Shown here piece after piece: positions 28,297 through 37,251 of a stretch of DNA of 42,403 nt. A program made the position numbers and the translations under genes. The stretch's first letter is position 1; each line of letters opens with the position of its first letter. Under the pieces are notes generated by a model. That model was not told the origin of the DNA and ran no database searches. It worked only from the letters and a program-made list of their open reading frames with translations. Source of the stretch: Sphingomonadales bacterium (GTDB taxonomy: Bacteria; Pseudomonadota; Alphaproteobacteria; Sphingomonadales; Sphingomonadaceae); assembly GCA_027485485.1 (NCBI GenBank), contig JAIXQY010000234.1, positions 1 through 42,403 on the forward strand, written 5' to 3'.

Positions 28297-29106
28297 TTGC
28301 ACCCCTTCATTCCTGTCGAGCCGACCGACCGGCCGGGCCATTACCGGATGACCGTGCCGAAGAATCTCTGCGTTGGCCCGCCCGATCGCCTGTTCATGTT
28401 CGGCGGGGTCGGCCTGGCCAGTGCGCTGGCCGCTGTGGAGGCGGCGACCGGCCGTCCGACCGTGTGGGCGGCGGCGCAATATCTGTCTTATGCCCGGCCG
28501 GGAACCGAGCTTGATCTGGAAGTGATCGTGCCGGTGGCCGGCAAATACAACAGCCAGGCCCGGGTGATCACCAGGGCCGGCGATCAGGAGATCATCACGG
28601 TCAACGCCGCCCTGGGCAGCCGGCCCGACAGCCCGCACCACCAATGGGCCGCAATGCCCGACGTGCCGCCGCCGGAGGCCTGCCCGGAAATGACCATCCG
28701 CTGGCAGCGCGACCCCGACGACATGAACAGCCAATGGGATCGCCGCGTCGCCAGCGGCAGCTTTGGCCGGGATCGTGGCAAGGCACCGCCAGCAACAGAT
28801 GGCATCGGCCGGCTGTGGGTGCGCCCCAACAACCCCGATCTGCCCATTGATCGCCTGGTGCTGGCGGTGATGGCGGATTTCCTGCCCAGCGGCGTGGGCA
28901 ATGCGCTGGGCGCCAATGCCGGCGGCAACAGCCTGGACAACACCATCCGATACCTGAATGTCGTGCCCACCGATTGGGTGCTGGCCGATATGCGCATCCA
29001 CGGCGTCCACAACGGCTTTGCCCACGGCCGGGTGCACCTGTTTGCCCGCGACGGCACCTTGATGGCCACCGCCAGCCAGAGCATGATTGTGCGAATTCAC
29101 AGTTGA
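28297..29106 (+). CDS. Acyl-CoA thioesterase-like double hot-dog protein
   Basis: LFMFGGVGLASALAAVEAATGRPTVWAAAQYLSYARPGTELDLEV...: TesB-like hot-dog domain; TTG start. Confidence 0.72.
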   Translation: MHPFIPVEPTDRPGHYRMTVPKNLCVGPPDRLFMFGGVGLASALAAVEAATGRPTVWAAAQYLSYARPGTELDLEVIVPVAGKYNSQARVITRAGDQEIITVNAALGSRPDSPHHQWAAMPDVPPPEACPEMTIRWQRDPDDMNSQWDRRVASGSFGRDRGKAPPATDGIGRLWVRPNNPDLPIDRLVLAVMADFLPSGVGNALGANAGGNSLDNTIRYLNVVPTDWVLADMRIHGVHNGFAHGRVHLFARDGTLMATASQSMIVRIHS

Positions 29107-29137
29107 GCCCTGTCAGACGCGGGCCTAGCCTTCGCGC

Positions 29138-31072
29138 ATGACACCGCATCTCATCGCACTGCTGCTTGCCAGCACCGCCGCCCAACCTGCTGCTGCCCTG
29201 CCTCAGGCCTCCCCGCAAACCCAGGCGGACAATGCGGCGCTGGCCGCGACACTGAATTGGGCAGATGAACAGGATTTCGAATTTGCCACGCGCGGCTTTC
29301 TGGGCAGCATCCCCGATGGCAAGATCAGGGATGCCAAGGGCGCGGTGCTGCGCGATCTGGCCGATGAGGCGCAGTTCACCGGACCAGCCCCGGCCACGGT
29401 GAACCCCAGCCTGTGGCGCAACGCGACGCTGGTGGCCAAACATGGCCTGTTTCAGGTGGCCGATGGGATCTGGCAGGTGCGCGGGCTCGATCTGGCCAAC
29501 ATGACGATCATCCGCGGCCAGAGCGGCTGGATCATCATCGATCCGCTGACCGGCGCCGAATCGGCCAGAGCGGCCATGCAGCTTGTCACCGAAAAACTGG
29601 GCCAGCGGCCGGTGGTGGCGGTGATCTACACCCACAGCCATGTTGATCATTTCGGCGGTGTGCTGGGCGTGGTGAACCCGGCCGATGTGGCGGCCGGCAA
29701 GGTGGCAATCTTCGCGCCGGAGGGTTTCATGGCGCATGCGGTTTCCGAGAATGTGATCGCCGGCCCTGCCATGCTGCGCCGCGCTGTCTACATGTTCGGC
29801 ACCAGCCTGCCGCACAATGCCACCGGCCACGTCTCATCCGGCCTGTCGTCGCTCAACACGCCGGGCACCTATGGCCTGATCCCGCCGACTGACAGCATCA
29901 CGGCGGCGAACAGCAACCGCGTGGTGGACGGGGTGGAGATCCAGTTTCAGCTGACGCCCAACACCGAAGCGCCCTCGGAAATGAATCTCTATCTGCCGGC
30001 GTGGAAGGCGCTGTGCCTGGCCGAAAATGCCAATGCCACCATGCACAATCTGCTCACGCCGCGCGGCGCCGAAGTGCGCGATGCCAAGGGCTGGGCGGAT
30101 TATCTGGTGGAGGCGCGGCGGCGCTGGGGCGGTGAGGCGGACGTGTTGTTCACCAGCCATTTCTGGCCGCGCTGGGGCAAGGCGCACATCAGCGATTATC
30201 TGCTGCGCCACGCCCAGGCCTATGCCTTTGTGCACAACGAAAGCGTGCGGCTGATGAACCAGGGCCTGAACGCGGTCGAGATTGGGGAGGCGATCAAGCT
30301 GCCGGAACCGCTGGCCAAGGCCTGGTTCAACCGCCCCAATTACGGCAGCCTGAAATTCAACGCCCGCGCCGTTTATCAACGCTATCTGGGTGCGTTCGAT
30401 GGCGATCCGGCCAGTCTCGATCCGTTGCCGCGCGCCGACCTCGCGCCGCGACTGGTGGCGCAGATGGGTGGCGCCAAGAAGGTGCTGTCCGCTGGCAAGG
30501 CGGCGGCTGCCAAGGGCGATGACCGCTGGGCTGCCACGCTGCTGTCCACGCTGGTGCGCGCTGCGCCCGATACGCCAGGCGCCAAGGCGGCGCTGGCTAG
30601 CGTGTATCGGCAGCTGGCCTTTCGGGCGGAAGCCGCGCCGTGGCGCAACTTCTATCTGACCGGGGCACAGGAACTGGAACAGGGGATCAGGCCCAGCCAG
30701 CCCGCCAGCGCCGCCGGCATTGCCGCCAATCTCACCGTGTCGATGCTGCTGGACAGCATGAGCGTGCGGCTGGTGCCGGACCGCGCCATTGCGCCGATGA
30801 CCATCGCGTTCGAGATTCCGGACGCCAAGGAGCGCCACCTTGTCAGCATCGGCAACGGCGTGATGCTGCACGAACAAGGCGTGGCCGATGCCGCGCAGGC
30901 GACGCTGGTGGTGCCGCGCCGGGCGCTGATCGGCCTGATCGGCGGGGCGGTGAAGGCGCCGGAGCTGATGGCGGCCGGCCAGTTGCAGATGAAGGGCGAT
31001 CTGACTGTGCTGCAGCGCTTCATGGGCCTGTTCCAGCCGCCGAAGCCGGATTTTCCGCTGGTGGCACCTTAA
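29138..31072 (+). CDS. Alkyl/aryl sulfatase, MBL-fold SdsA1-like
   Basis: GWIIIDPLTGAESARAAMQLVTEKLGQRPVVAVIYTHSHVDHFGGVLGV; SCP2-like C-terminal domain; exported. Confidence 0.92.
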   Translation: MTPHLIALLLASTAAQPAAALPQASPQTQADNAALAATLNWADEQDFEFATRGFLGSIPDGKIRDAKGAVLRDLADEAQFTGPAPATVNPSLWRNATLVAKHGLFQVADGIWQVRGLDLANMTIIRGQSGWIIIDPLTGAESARAAMQLVTEKLGQRPVVAVIYTHSHVDHFGGVLGVVNPADVAAGKVAIFAPEGFMAHAVSENVIAGPAMLRRAVYMFGTSLPHNATGHVSSGLSSLNTPGTYGLIPPTDSITAANSNRVVDGVEIQFQLTPNTEAPSEMNLYLPAWKALCLAENANATMHNLLTPRGAEVRDAKGWADYLVEARRRWGGEADVLFTSHFWPRWGKAHISDYLLRHAQAYAFVHNESVRLMNQGLNAVEIGEAIKLPEPLAKAWFNRPNYGSLKFNARAVYQRYLGAFDGDPASLDPLPRADLAPRLVAQMGGAKKVLSAGKAAAAKGDDRWAATLLSTLVRAAPDTPGAKAALASVYRQLAFRAEAAPWRNFYLTGAQELEQGIRPSQPASAAGIAANLTVSMLLDSMSVRLVPDRAIAPMTIAFEIPDAKERHLVSIGNGVMLHEQGVADAAQATLVVPRRALIGLIGGAVKAPELMAAGQLQMKGDLTVLQRFMGLFQPPKPDFPLVAP

Positions 31073-31081
31073 GGCAATCGT

Positions 31082-31172
31082 CGTCACCCCGGCGAACGCC
31101 GGGGTCCATCTCCCCAACGTGGTTGCTGGCGGCGCGGGCGGGCGATGGGTCCCGGCGTTCGCCGGGATGACG
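31082..31172. repeat. REP-like inverted repeat pair between convergent genes
   Basis: 31082-31110 CGTCACCCCGGCGAACGCCGGGGTCCATC and the reverse complement of 31144-31172 CGTCATCCCGGCGAACGCCGGGACCCATC match at 26/29 positions; each arm holds its own hairpin. Confidence 0.85.
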
Positions 31173-31189
31173 CGCCGGTTTTGCTGATC

Positions 31190-34100
31190 CTATTTCCTGA
31201 GCGGTGACCAGCCGGCCATGTCCACCCGGTCGGTCACGCGATAGGGCTGGCCATTCTCGCCCACGAAGAAGCGCTCGGTTTCCTTGCGATTGAACGGGCG
31301 TGATCCCAGCCGGCCCAGGATGGCGATCTGGCCGCCGGTCTCATCGACGGCGCGGTCGCGGTCCAGCCCCTTGGATACCGACAGCGCCGGGCGGGCCGTG
31401 CGGGCAAAGGCGATGAGCTCCGGCACCGGCTTGGGCGAGAAGCCATAGAAATTGGGCTGGCTGTCTGGGCTGGTCAGCTGCAGCAGCTTCACGCCGTTCT
31501 TGCCATCCGCCACATAGGCAAACAGCGTCGCGTTGGTGCTGGCCACCACCACATCCTCGGCATCGTTCAGCGTGCCGCCCGCCGTGAAGCGCTGGTACAG
31601 CCTGGGTGCCAGTGGCTTCTTGATGTCCACGATCACCAGCCCCTCGCCCTTGGCCGCGACATAGGCATAGGTGCGCGCCAGATAGAATTTGCGCGCATTG
31701 GCGATCGGCAGCGTGGCTTCCGGATGGTGGATGGGCCGGGACAGATCGGCGATGTCGAACAGCTCCAGGCCGTTTGCCGTCGTCACCCACAGATAGCGGA
31801 ACTGCACGGCGCTGGCCCGCGCGTCATTCAATGGCAGGCTGGCGGCCAGTTTTGGCGCCTTGGGATTATCGAGATTCACCACCACCAGCCCGCGCGGCGT
31901 GGTGACATAGGCCATGTACCCGGCCAGCGTGATGTGGCGGGCACCGTTCAGCACGCCGTCCGGGTTCCACGCCGTCTTGCCGCCGTCCAGACGCTCACGC
32001 TTCAGGAAATTGTTGCGCGGTTCGCCATCGGTGAGCGTGTCGACATTCACCAGCACAAGGCCTTCGACGGCATCGGTCACCACCGCATAGCGGTAGATCT
32101 CGTGCAATTTCTGTTCCTGGTTATAGCCGGCGAGCGGATCGGCCAGCGGCTTGCCGGCGGCGCGGGCGTCCTGCTCGCCGACCATCTTGTCGTTGCGCGG
32201 CACCGAGATGGATTGGGTGGTGGCAATCGCCATGCAGGTGGCGTTGGCGGTTTTCACCTGGGCGTCATGGCCCAAGGCCGAGAATGGCGATTTGACGATG
32301 CGTTCCGAAACGCCCTTGTTCGACAGATTGGCGATATCATAGGCGACAAAGCCACCCTTGCCTTCGGCAACATAGAGATATTCGCCGCGATTCTGGATGC
32401 AGCGCACCTCGCCCGAAGTGCCCTGGGTGATGTTGCGGATCTCCTCGGTCGGGTTGGTTTCGCCCGAAAGCTTCTTGTCGAATATGCGCCCGCGGTTCCA
32501 GTTGATCAGCTCGCGCTTGTTCTTCTCGACATGCAGCTTCCAGAAATCCGGATAGGCATATTTGTGCAAGTAAGAGCCAAACACCGCCTGCGGTTCGCCA
32601 AACTCCGTCACGCGCACCGCTTCCACGGCGCGATCGAGGCCGAAGAAGGCGTGCATGCCGACGAAATTGATGAAGTTGGTGCCCTGCAGAGTCAGCTGCG
32701 CCAGCACGGCGTTGTTGTCGTCATCCTCGCTCACATGGCAATCGGTGCAGGTCTTGGTTTCCTGCGTCCGAACAGTGTGCGGGAAGTGCGGCGCAAAGGC
32801 CTGGGATGAGAAGCCCGACGCGGCAATCGGCGTCTGCTGCACATAGATCCGCTCGCGGTTGATGTTGGTGGAGGTGAGGATAAGCGCCGAGCTGGAGCGG
32901 ATCGGCGTAATGATGCCGCCCTTGCTGGTCTGATGGCGGCCAAGCTGGAAAATCTCGTCGCGGGCGACCTGCGGGTTGTAGGTCGCGAAATTGCGCGTTT
33001 CCTGCTCCTCATATTTCTGGGTCTTGGATTTCCAGTTGGCTTCGATCGGCAGGTGGCAGCCGCCGCAGCTGGTGGTCCAACTGGTGTGGCAGGCGAAACA
33101 GGCCATGTTGTCGTCCTTGTGGGCGCGGTCTCCCACGCCGGGGCCGAAATTCATCTTGCCGCCGGTGGCTGCCAGCGTGCCCACCAGCTTGGCGCGCGCA
33201 GCCTTGGCGTTGAAATCGGGATGCTCGCGATTGACGCTGTCCTTCACCAGCTTGACGCGCCACACCAAGGCCGGATCACTGGCCGACCGTTGCAGCAAAA
33301 TGCGGCGGCCGGCAGCATCCTGGCTCCATTCAAAGCGCAGCCGGCCATCGGGGTTGCGGATGCCCGACAGATCAGTGCCCGGCGGCGGCGCGGCAAGGTT
33401 CGATGTGCGCAAGCTGGGATAGGCATCGGCGGTGCCGTGGCAATCCTTGCAGCCGATCTCCACGCTGTTGGCCACTTCGCCATGGATGAAGCCATTGCCA
33501 TGGGCATCCTGGGCGAAATGGCAATCGGCGCACTGCATGCCCACTTCGGTGTGGATATCCATCAGATGCACAGCCTTGCCGGGCTGGCCTGGTCCGGGCA
33601 CCGCGGCCGGCTTGGTGAATTGCGGCGCACCGGCCTTGCGGAATTTTTCCGGATCATCATTGGCAACAATATGGGCGCTATCGGTGCCCCAGGTCGCCAT
33701 GTTGCCGCCGGCATCGAGCAGATTGCCTTCGCGGTCGCGCTTGTACACGGCGCGGAAATTCCAGCCATGGCCGTGATAATCGGCGAACTGGGTGTCCTTC
33801 ATCTTGTCGTTGCGGTCGTTCACGGTGCGCAGGAAATCCAGATCGGACCAAGAACCATGCGCCGCTGCGCCTTCCGGGTTGCGATCATTGGTTTCGCGCA
33901 CTTCGGCCGCGGTTGGGTAACGCTGGCGCTTGAACAGCCGGTCATACTCGGCATCGCTCATGCCCGGCGGCTTGGGATAGGGATTGTCCTTGCCCGGCCA
34001 CATGCGCGGCGCGTCGCTTTCATAATCCCACATCGTGTAGCCATAATAGGTGTTCACGAACATGTTGGGCTGGTGCATGTGGCAATTCATGCACAGGCTG

Positions 34101-35395
34101 GACGGCATGGCGCGGGTGAAGCTGTGCTTGATCGGGTGGCCGGGCTCGTCCTTCTTGATGGTCGGATCGGCGGTCTGCGTCTGCCCGTCCCGGCCGGCAG
34201 CGGCATACACGGATGAGTGCCGCACTTCGCGATCATTGGCATAGACGATGTGGCAGGAACCACAGCCCGAGGTGCGATAATCGCCGGGCTGATCATTGGT
34301 GCCCATGAACCAGGTGAAGGGATCGTTGAGGCGGGTCTTGTGGATGTTGATCACCGGCACCGCGATGCGCAGACCGGTGCCGGGGCCGCGGTTGGACTGG
34401 CGGATATCCGGCCGGCCCGGCTCTTCCAGGCGCTGGATGGCGCCAAGCGAATTGGGCAGGCCGATTTCCGGGAAGGTGGGGTTGATGTTGCGGCCGCCGC
34501 GTTCGAACACCCGGAAAATGTCACCGGGCGGGATCACCTGCCAGGCCGGCAGCGGGGCAAGAAACGGCAAGGAGCCGCGCGCCTTTTCGGCATCAGACAG
34601 CACGCCAACCCCGCCGGCGCCGGGGCTGAACATCAGGGCAGGCAGGCTGTTGTCATGATGGGCGCCGCCCTTGCCGCCATGGGCCTCGCCATGACCGTCC
34701 CCGTGTCCGTTGTCATGTTTCAGGCCAATTTCGCCATGGCCCGATGCGTCGCCATTCCACGCGCCCAACATGCCGGCCGCCTGGCCCGGCCGGAAATAGG
34801 CTTCGCCCAGCACATAATTCTTATAGGGCAAGATGCCGTTGTTGTAGGACGCGCCGCCAAACAGCATGGCGCCGGTGGCCATCAGGCTGCGTTCGGCGCG
34901 TTCGATGATTTCCATGTGGCAGGCGCCGCAGGCATCGCGCGCGGCGCGATAGTCTGACGGGTTCACGAAGCGCACGAACTCCGGCGATTCCCGATTCAGC
35001 AGCGTATAGCCGCGCTTGGGATTGGCCGATGACGGGAAATGCCAGGCTTCCGGAAACGTTGGCAGCACATGGGCTTCGTCGCGCAATTTCTTGTAATTGG
35101 GGTCAGTGGCGGCCAGCGCAGCCGGCGCGATGATGTGGGAATCACCGCCATGGCAATCGGTGCAGCCCAGCACCACCGATTTGGGCGCATGCATCGTCGC
35201 TTCATCGCCGTCGGTGTGGCAGCTGATGCAGCCGGCGGATTTGGCATCGGCCAGTTCCTGCGTCTGCCATTTCGGCGCCGCCGGCGCGCGCACCCGGGCA
35301 TAATCGCGTGCCACCGGCTTTTCACCTTCCGACGCGATGGCCACCCCCATCAACGGCAGGATCAGCAGCAGGGCAAGACGCTTCCACATCATCAA
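31190..35395 (-). CDS. Decaheme c-type cytochrome fused to an LVIVD-like beta-propeller
   Basis: 1401 aa; Sec-type signal; ten CXXCH motifs (CISCH, CTDCH, CGACH, CGSCH, CMNCH, CADCH, CKDCH, CFACH, CGGCH, CTDCH); C-terminal repeats GLVVVNLDNPKAPKL, GLELFDIADLSRPI, GLVIVDIKKPLAPRL. Confidence 0.92.
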   Translation of the reverse strand: MMMWKRLALLLILPLMGVAIASEGEKPVARDYARVRAPAAPKWQTQELADAKSAGCISCHTDGDEATMHAPKSVVLGCTDCHGGDSHIIAPAALAATDPNYKKLRDEAHVLPTFPEAWHFPSSANPKRGYTLLNRESPEFVRFVNPSDYRAARDACGACHMEIIERAERSLMATGAMLFGGASYNNGILPYKNYVLGEAYFRPGQAAGMLGAWNGDASGHGEIGLKHDNGHGDGHGEAHGGKGGAHHDNSLPALMFSPGAGGVGVLSDAEKARGSLPFLAPLPAWQVIPPGDIFRVFERGGRNINPTFPEIGLPNSLGAIQRLEEPGRPDIRQSNRGPGTGLRIAVPVINIHKTRLNDPFTWFMGTNDQPGDYRTSGCGSCHIVYANDREVRHSSVYAAAGRDGQTQTADPTIKKDEPGHPIKHSFTRAMPSSLCMNCHMHQPNMFVNTYYGYTMWDYESDAPRMWPGKDNPYPKPPGMSDAEYDRLFKRQRYPTAAEVRETNDRNPEGAAAHGSWSDLDFLRTVNDRNDKMKDTQFADYHGHGWNFRAVYKRDREGNLLDAGGNMATWGTDSAHIVANDDPEKFRKAGAPQFTKPAAVPGPGQPGKAVHLMDIHTEVGMQCADCHFAQDAHGNGFIHGEVANSVEIGCKDCHGTADAYPSLRTSNLAAPPPGTDLSGIRNPDGRLRFEWSQDAAGRRILLQRSASDPALVWRVKLVKDSVNREHPDFNAKAARAKLVGTLAATGGKMNFGPGVGDRAHKDDNMACFACHTSWTTSCGGCHLPIEANWKSKTQKYEEQETRNFATYNPQVARDEIFQLGRHQTSKGGIITPIRSSSALILTSTNINRERIYVQQTPIAASGFSSQAFAPHFPHTVRTQETKTCTDCHVSEDDDNNAVLAQLTLQGTNFINFVGMHAFFGLDRAVEAVRVTEFGEPQAVFGSYLHKYAYPDFWKLHVEKNKRELINWNRGRIFDKKLSGETNPTEEIRNITQGTSGEVRCIQNRGEYLYVAEGKGGFVAYDIANLSNKGVSERIVKSPFSALGHDAQVKTANATCMAIATTQSISVPRNDKMVGEQDARAAGKPLADPLAGYNQEQKLHEIYRYAVVTDAVEGLVLVNVDTLTDGEPRNNFLKRERLDGGKTAWNPDGVLNGARHITLAGYMAYVTTPRGLVVVNLDNPKAPKLAASLPLNDARASAVQFRYLWVTTANGLELFDIADLSRPIHHPEATLPIANARKFYLARTYAYVAAKGEGLVIVDIKKPLAPRLYQRFTAGGTLNDAEDVVVASTNATLFAYVADGKNGVKLLQLTSPDSQPNFYGFSPKPVPELIAFARTARPALSVSKGLDRDRAVDETGGQIAILGRLGSRPFNRKETERFFVGENGQPYRVTDRVDMAGWSPLRK

Positions 35396-37251
35396 TAAGC
35401 CAGCACAGCGTTGAACAGCACCGAATAATAATGGCCGGTGCGGGGGGAATTGGTGAACAGGTCACGGAAGCCGGCGCCGGGCTTCAGCATCGCGCCGGAC
35501 AGGCGGAACACCAGATTCTGGTTGAACTGCGGGCGATAGGTGGCTGCCGTTGAAAAGTCCCAGCCGATATCCTTGGGGATACTGCCTTCGACGCGCAGCG
35601 CCTGCAGCGTGGCCGTGGTGGCAAACCACAGATGGTTGACGTTCCCGCTGATCCGCAGCTCGGGCAAGATGTCGAAATCGGCGCCGGCGCCCAGCAACAT
35701 GGTGCCGGGGTTGGTGAAGTTGGCCTGACCCTGTTCCTTTGAGGACCTGAGATCGTTCAAGATACCGTTGCGGCTGTTCACCGAAATGGCGCGGCCGCCG
35801 CCGGCGAACGGGATGGTCTGGCGCACCCAGTAACTTGTGTCGGCGCCGGCGAACTGCGGGTTTTCGAAGATCGCCGCAAAGCCGCTGTCCACATCATCAT
35901 GCGGGTTGGAATCGCCCGAGGCATAAAGTGCCGAGGCGCGGAAGCGGGCCCAGCCGCGATCATAGCTCGGCTCGATGGCGACGAACCAGCTGTTGATCCT
36001 GGCGCGCCGGTCCGTGAAGATGTTGTTGCGGTTGGTGCCGGTGGCGTGGGTGGCCGAAAGCGACAGGTTGATGCGGCCGATATGGCCGTCGGCGTTGTAG
36101 CTCAGATAGACCACATCATAGCTGCGGCCGCGCAAGCTGCCGAGCAGCGCCGGGCGCACCGGGAAGCCGTTGGTATCAACCTGAATGTCGTTCCGCTCAC
36201 GGTTCAGGTTCCAGATGGCGCTGACCTGGCTGGTCATCCCCGGCAGCGGCAAATCCTGGCGATAGAGATTGGCAACGAACAGCGCATCGCTGCGCGGGGA
36301 ACGCAGCACCGCGTTCAGGCCGCTGTTGCTGTCCTTCTCCAACCGCCAGAAGGCCGCGAGGTTGTATTGAATGCGATTGTTGTCGCGGTTGCCGAACAGG
36401 CGCACGCCCAGTTGGTTGTCCTGAAACAGGAAACCCCGGAAATCGCTGGAAAAGGGCTGGATGCCGATGCGGATCGAGTCGAAATCATAGCGGTCTGATG
36501 TGTTGCGCAAGTGATAATCCAGGAACAATTCCTGGACGCCCACGAACGCATCGGTGCGCAGGGAGCGCTTGGATGGCAGCACCGAGAGCACCCGCTGTTC
36601 CGGCACATCGACATGATTGACGTTGAAGGCGATGGCGGCGCGCAGCTCATATTCGGGCGGCTTGAACGCCGTGCTGCCCTTGGTCAGCGCCGCACCCAGG
36701 ATGAAGGTCTGCGCGAACACCTCGCTATACTGCCGGCCGAACACATCATTGTTGCCCGGCCGCTCGGTCGTCTGCACGCCGACGGGGATGGGAAAGCTGC
36801 GCGGTTCGGCCAGCGTGTCGGAAATGGCGGTGAGTTGCAGGAACAGATCATGGGTGCCGCAGATCGGCCGGTCACCCTTCAACGTGTTCTGATTATAAGG
36901 ATCTTTCCAGTTGGACTTGACCAGCCCCAGCGTTTCGATCAGCCGCCAGCGATCGGGCACCGGCAGATGGTCTGACGGGAAATCGCCTTGTTTCGGCCAG
37001 GCCACGGCGCCCTGGTTGGCCTGCACCACCGGATCCCACGTGCTGGGTCCGCCAGGGCCGGGCACGCGGCGGCCGGGCAGATTGCCGGCATCGGGATCAC
37101 CCGGCGTTGCGGCTTCCTCGGCCGGCAAGCGGTCCTTGGGCGGAGCGACCTTGGCGTAACAGTCAAACCATTTGCCGAACGGCTTGGCCATGGCCGGGGC
37201 TGCGCTGCCCAGCAGCGCGATGAGCATCAGGGCCCGCATCTCAGCGCGCAT
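35392..37251 (-). CDS. Probable outer-membrane beta-barrel (porin-like) protein
   Basis: Signal MRALMLIALLGSAAPAMA; alternating amphipathic strands, terminal ...TGHYYSVLFNAVLAY; DPYNQNTLKGDRPI segment; ATGA overlap with the decaheme gene. Confidence 0.75.
   Translation of the reverse strand: MRAEMRALMLIALLGSAAPAMAKPFGKWFDCYAKVAPPKDRLPAEEAATPGDPDAGNLPGRRVPGPGGPSTWDPVVQANQGAVAWPKQGDFPSDHLPVPDRWRLIETLGLVKSNWKDPYNQNTLKGDRPICGTHDLFLQLTAISDTLAEPRSFPIPVGVQTTERPGNNDVFGRQYSEVFAQTFILGAALTKGSTAFKPPEYELRAAIAFNVNHVDVPEQRVLSVLPSKRSLRTDAFVGVQELFLDYHLRNTSDRYDFDSIRIGIQPFSSDFRGFLFQDNQLGVRLFGNRDNNRIQYNLAAFWRLEKDSNSGLNAVLRSPRSDALFVANLYRQDLPLPGMTSQVSAIWNLNRERNDIQVDTNGFPVRPALLGSLRGRSYDVVYLSYNADGHIGRINLSLSATHATGTNRNNIFTDRRARINSWFVAIEPSYDRGWARFRASALYASGDSNPHDDVDSGFAAIFENPQFAGADTSYWVRQTIPFAGGGRAISVNSRNGILNDLRSSKEQGQANFTNPGTMLLGAGADFDILPELRISGNVNHLWFATTATLQALRVEGSIPKDIGWDFSTAATYRPQFNQNLVFRLSGAMLKPGAGFRDLFTNSPRTGHYYSVLFNAVLAY

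Noticed and set aside
29834-31117. 427-aa antisense ORF over the alkylsulfatase gene
   Set aside because: Low-information Arg/Gln/His-rich translation typical of GC shadow ORFs; the sense strand has an unambiguous MBL-fold enzyme.
32933-34216. 427-aa plus-strand ORF opposite the decaheme gene
   Set aside because: Shadow frame of the real coding strand, which carries ten CXXCH motifs and propeller repeats; no independent start context or domain.
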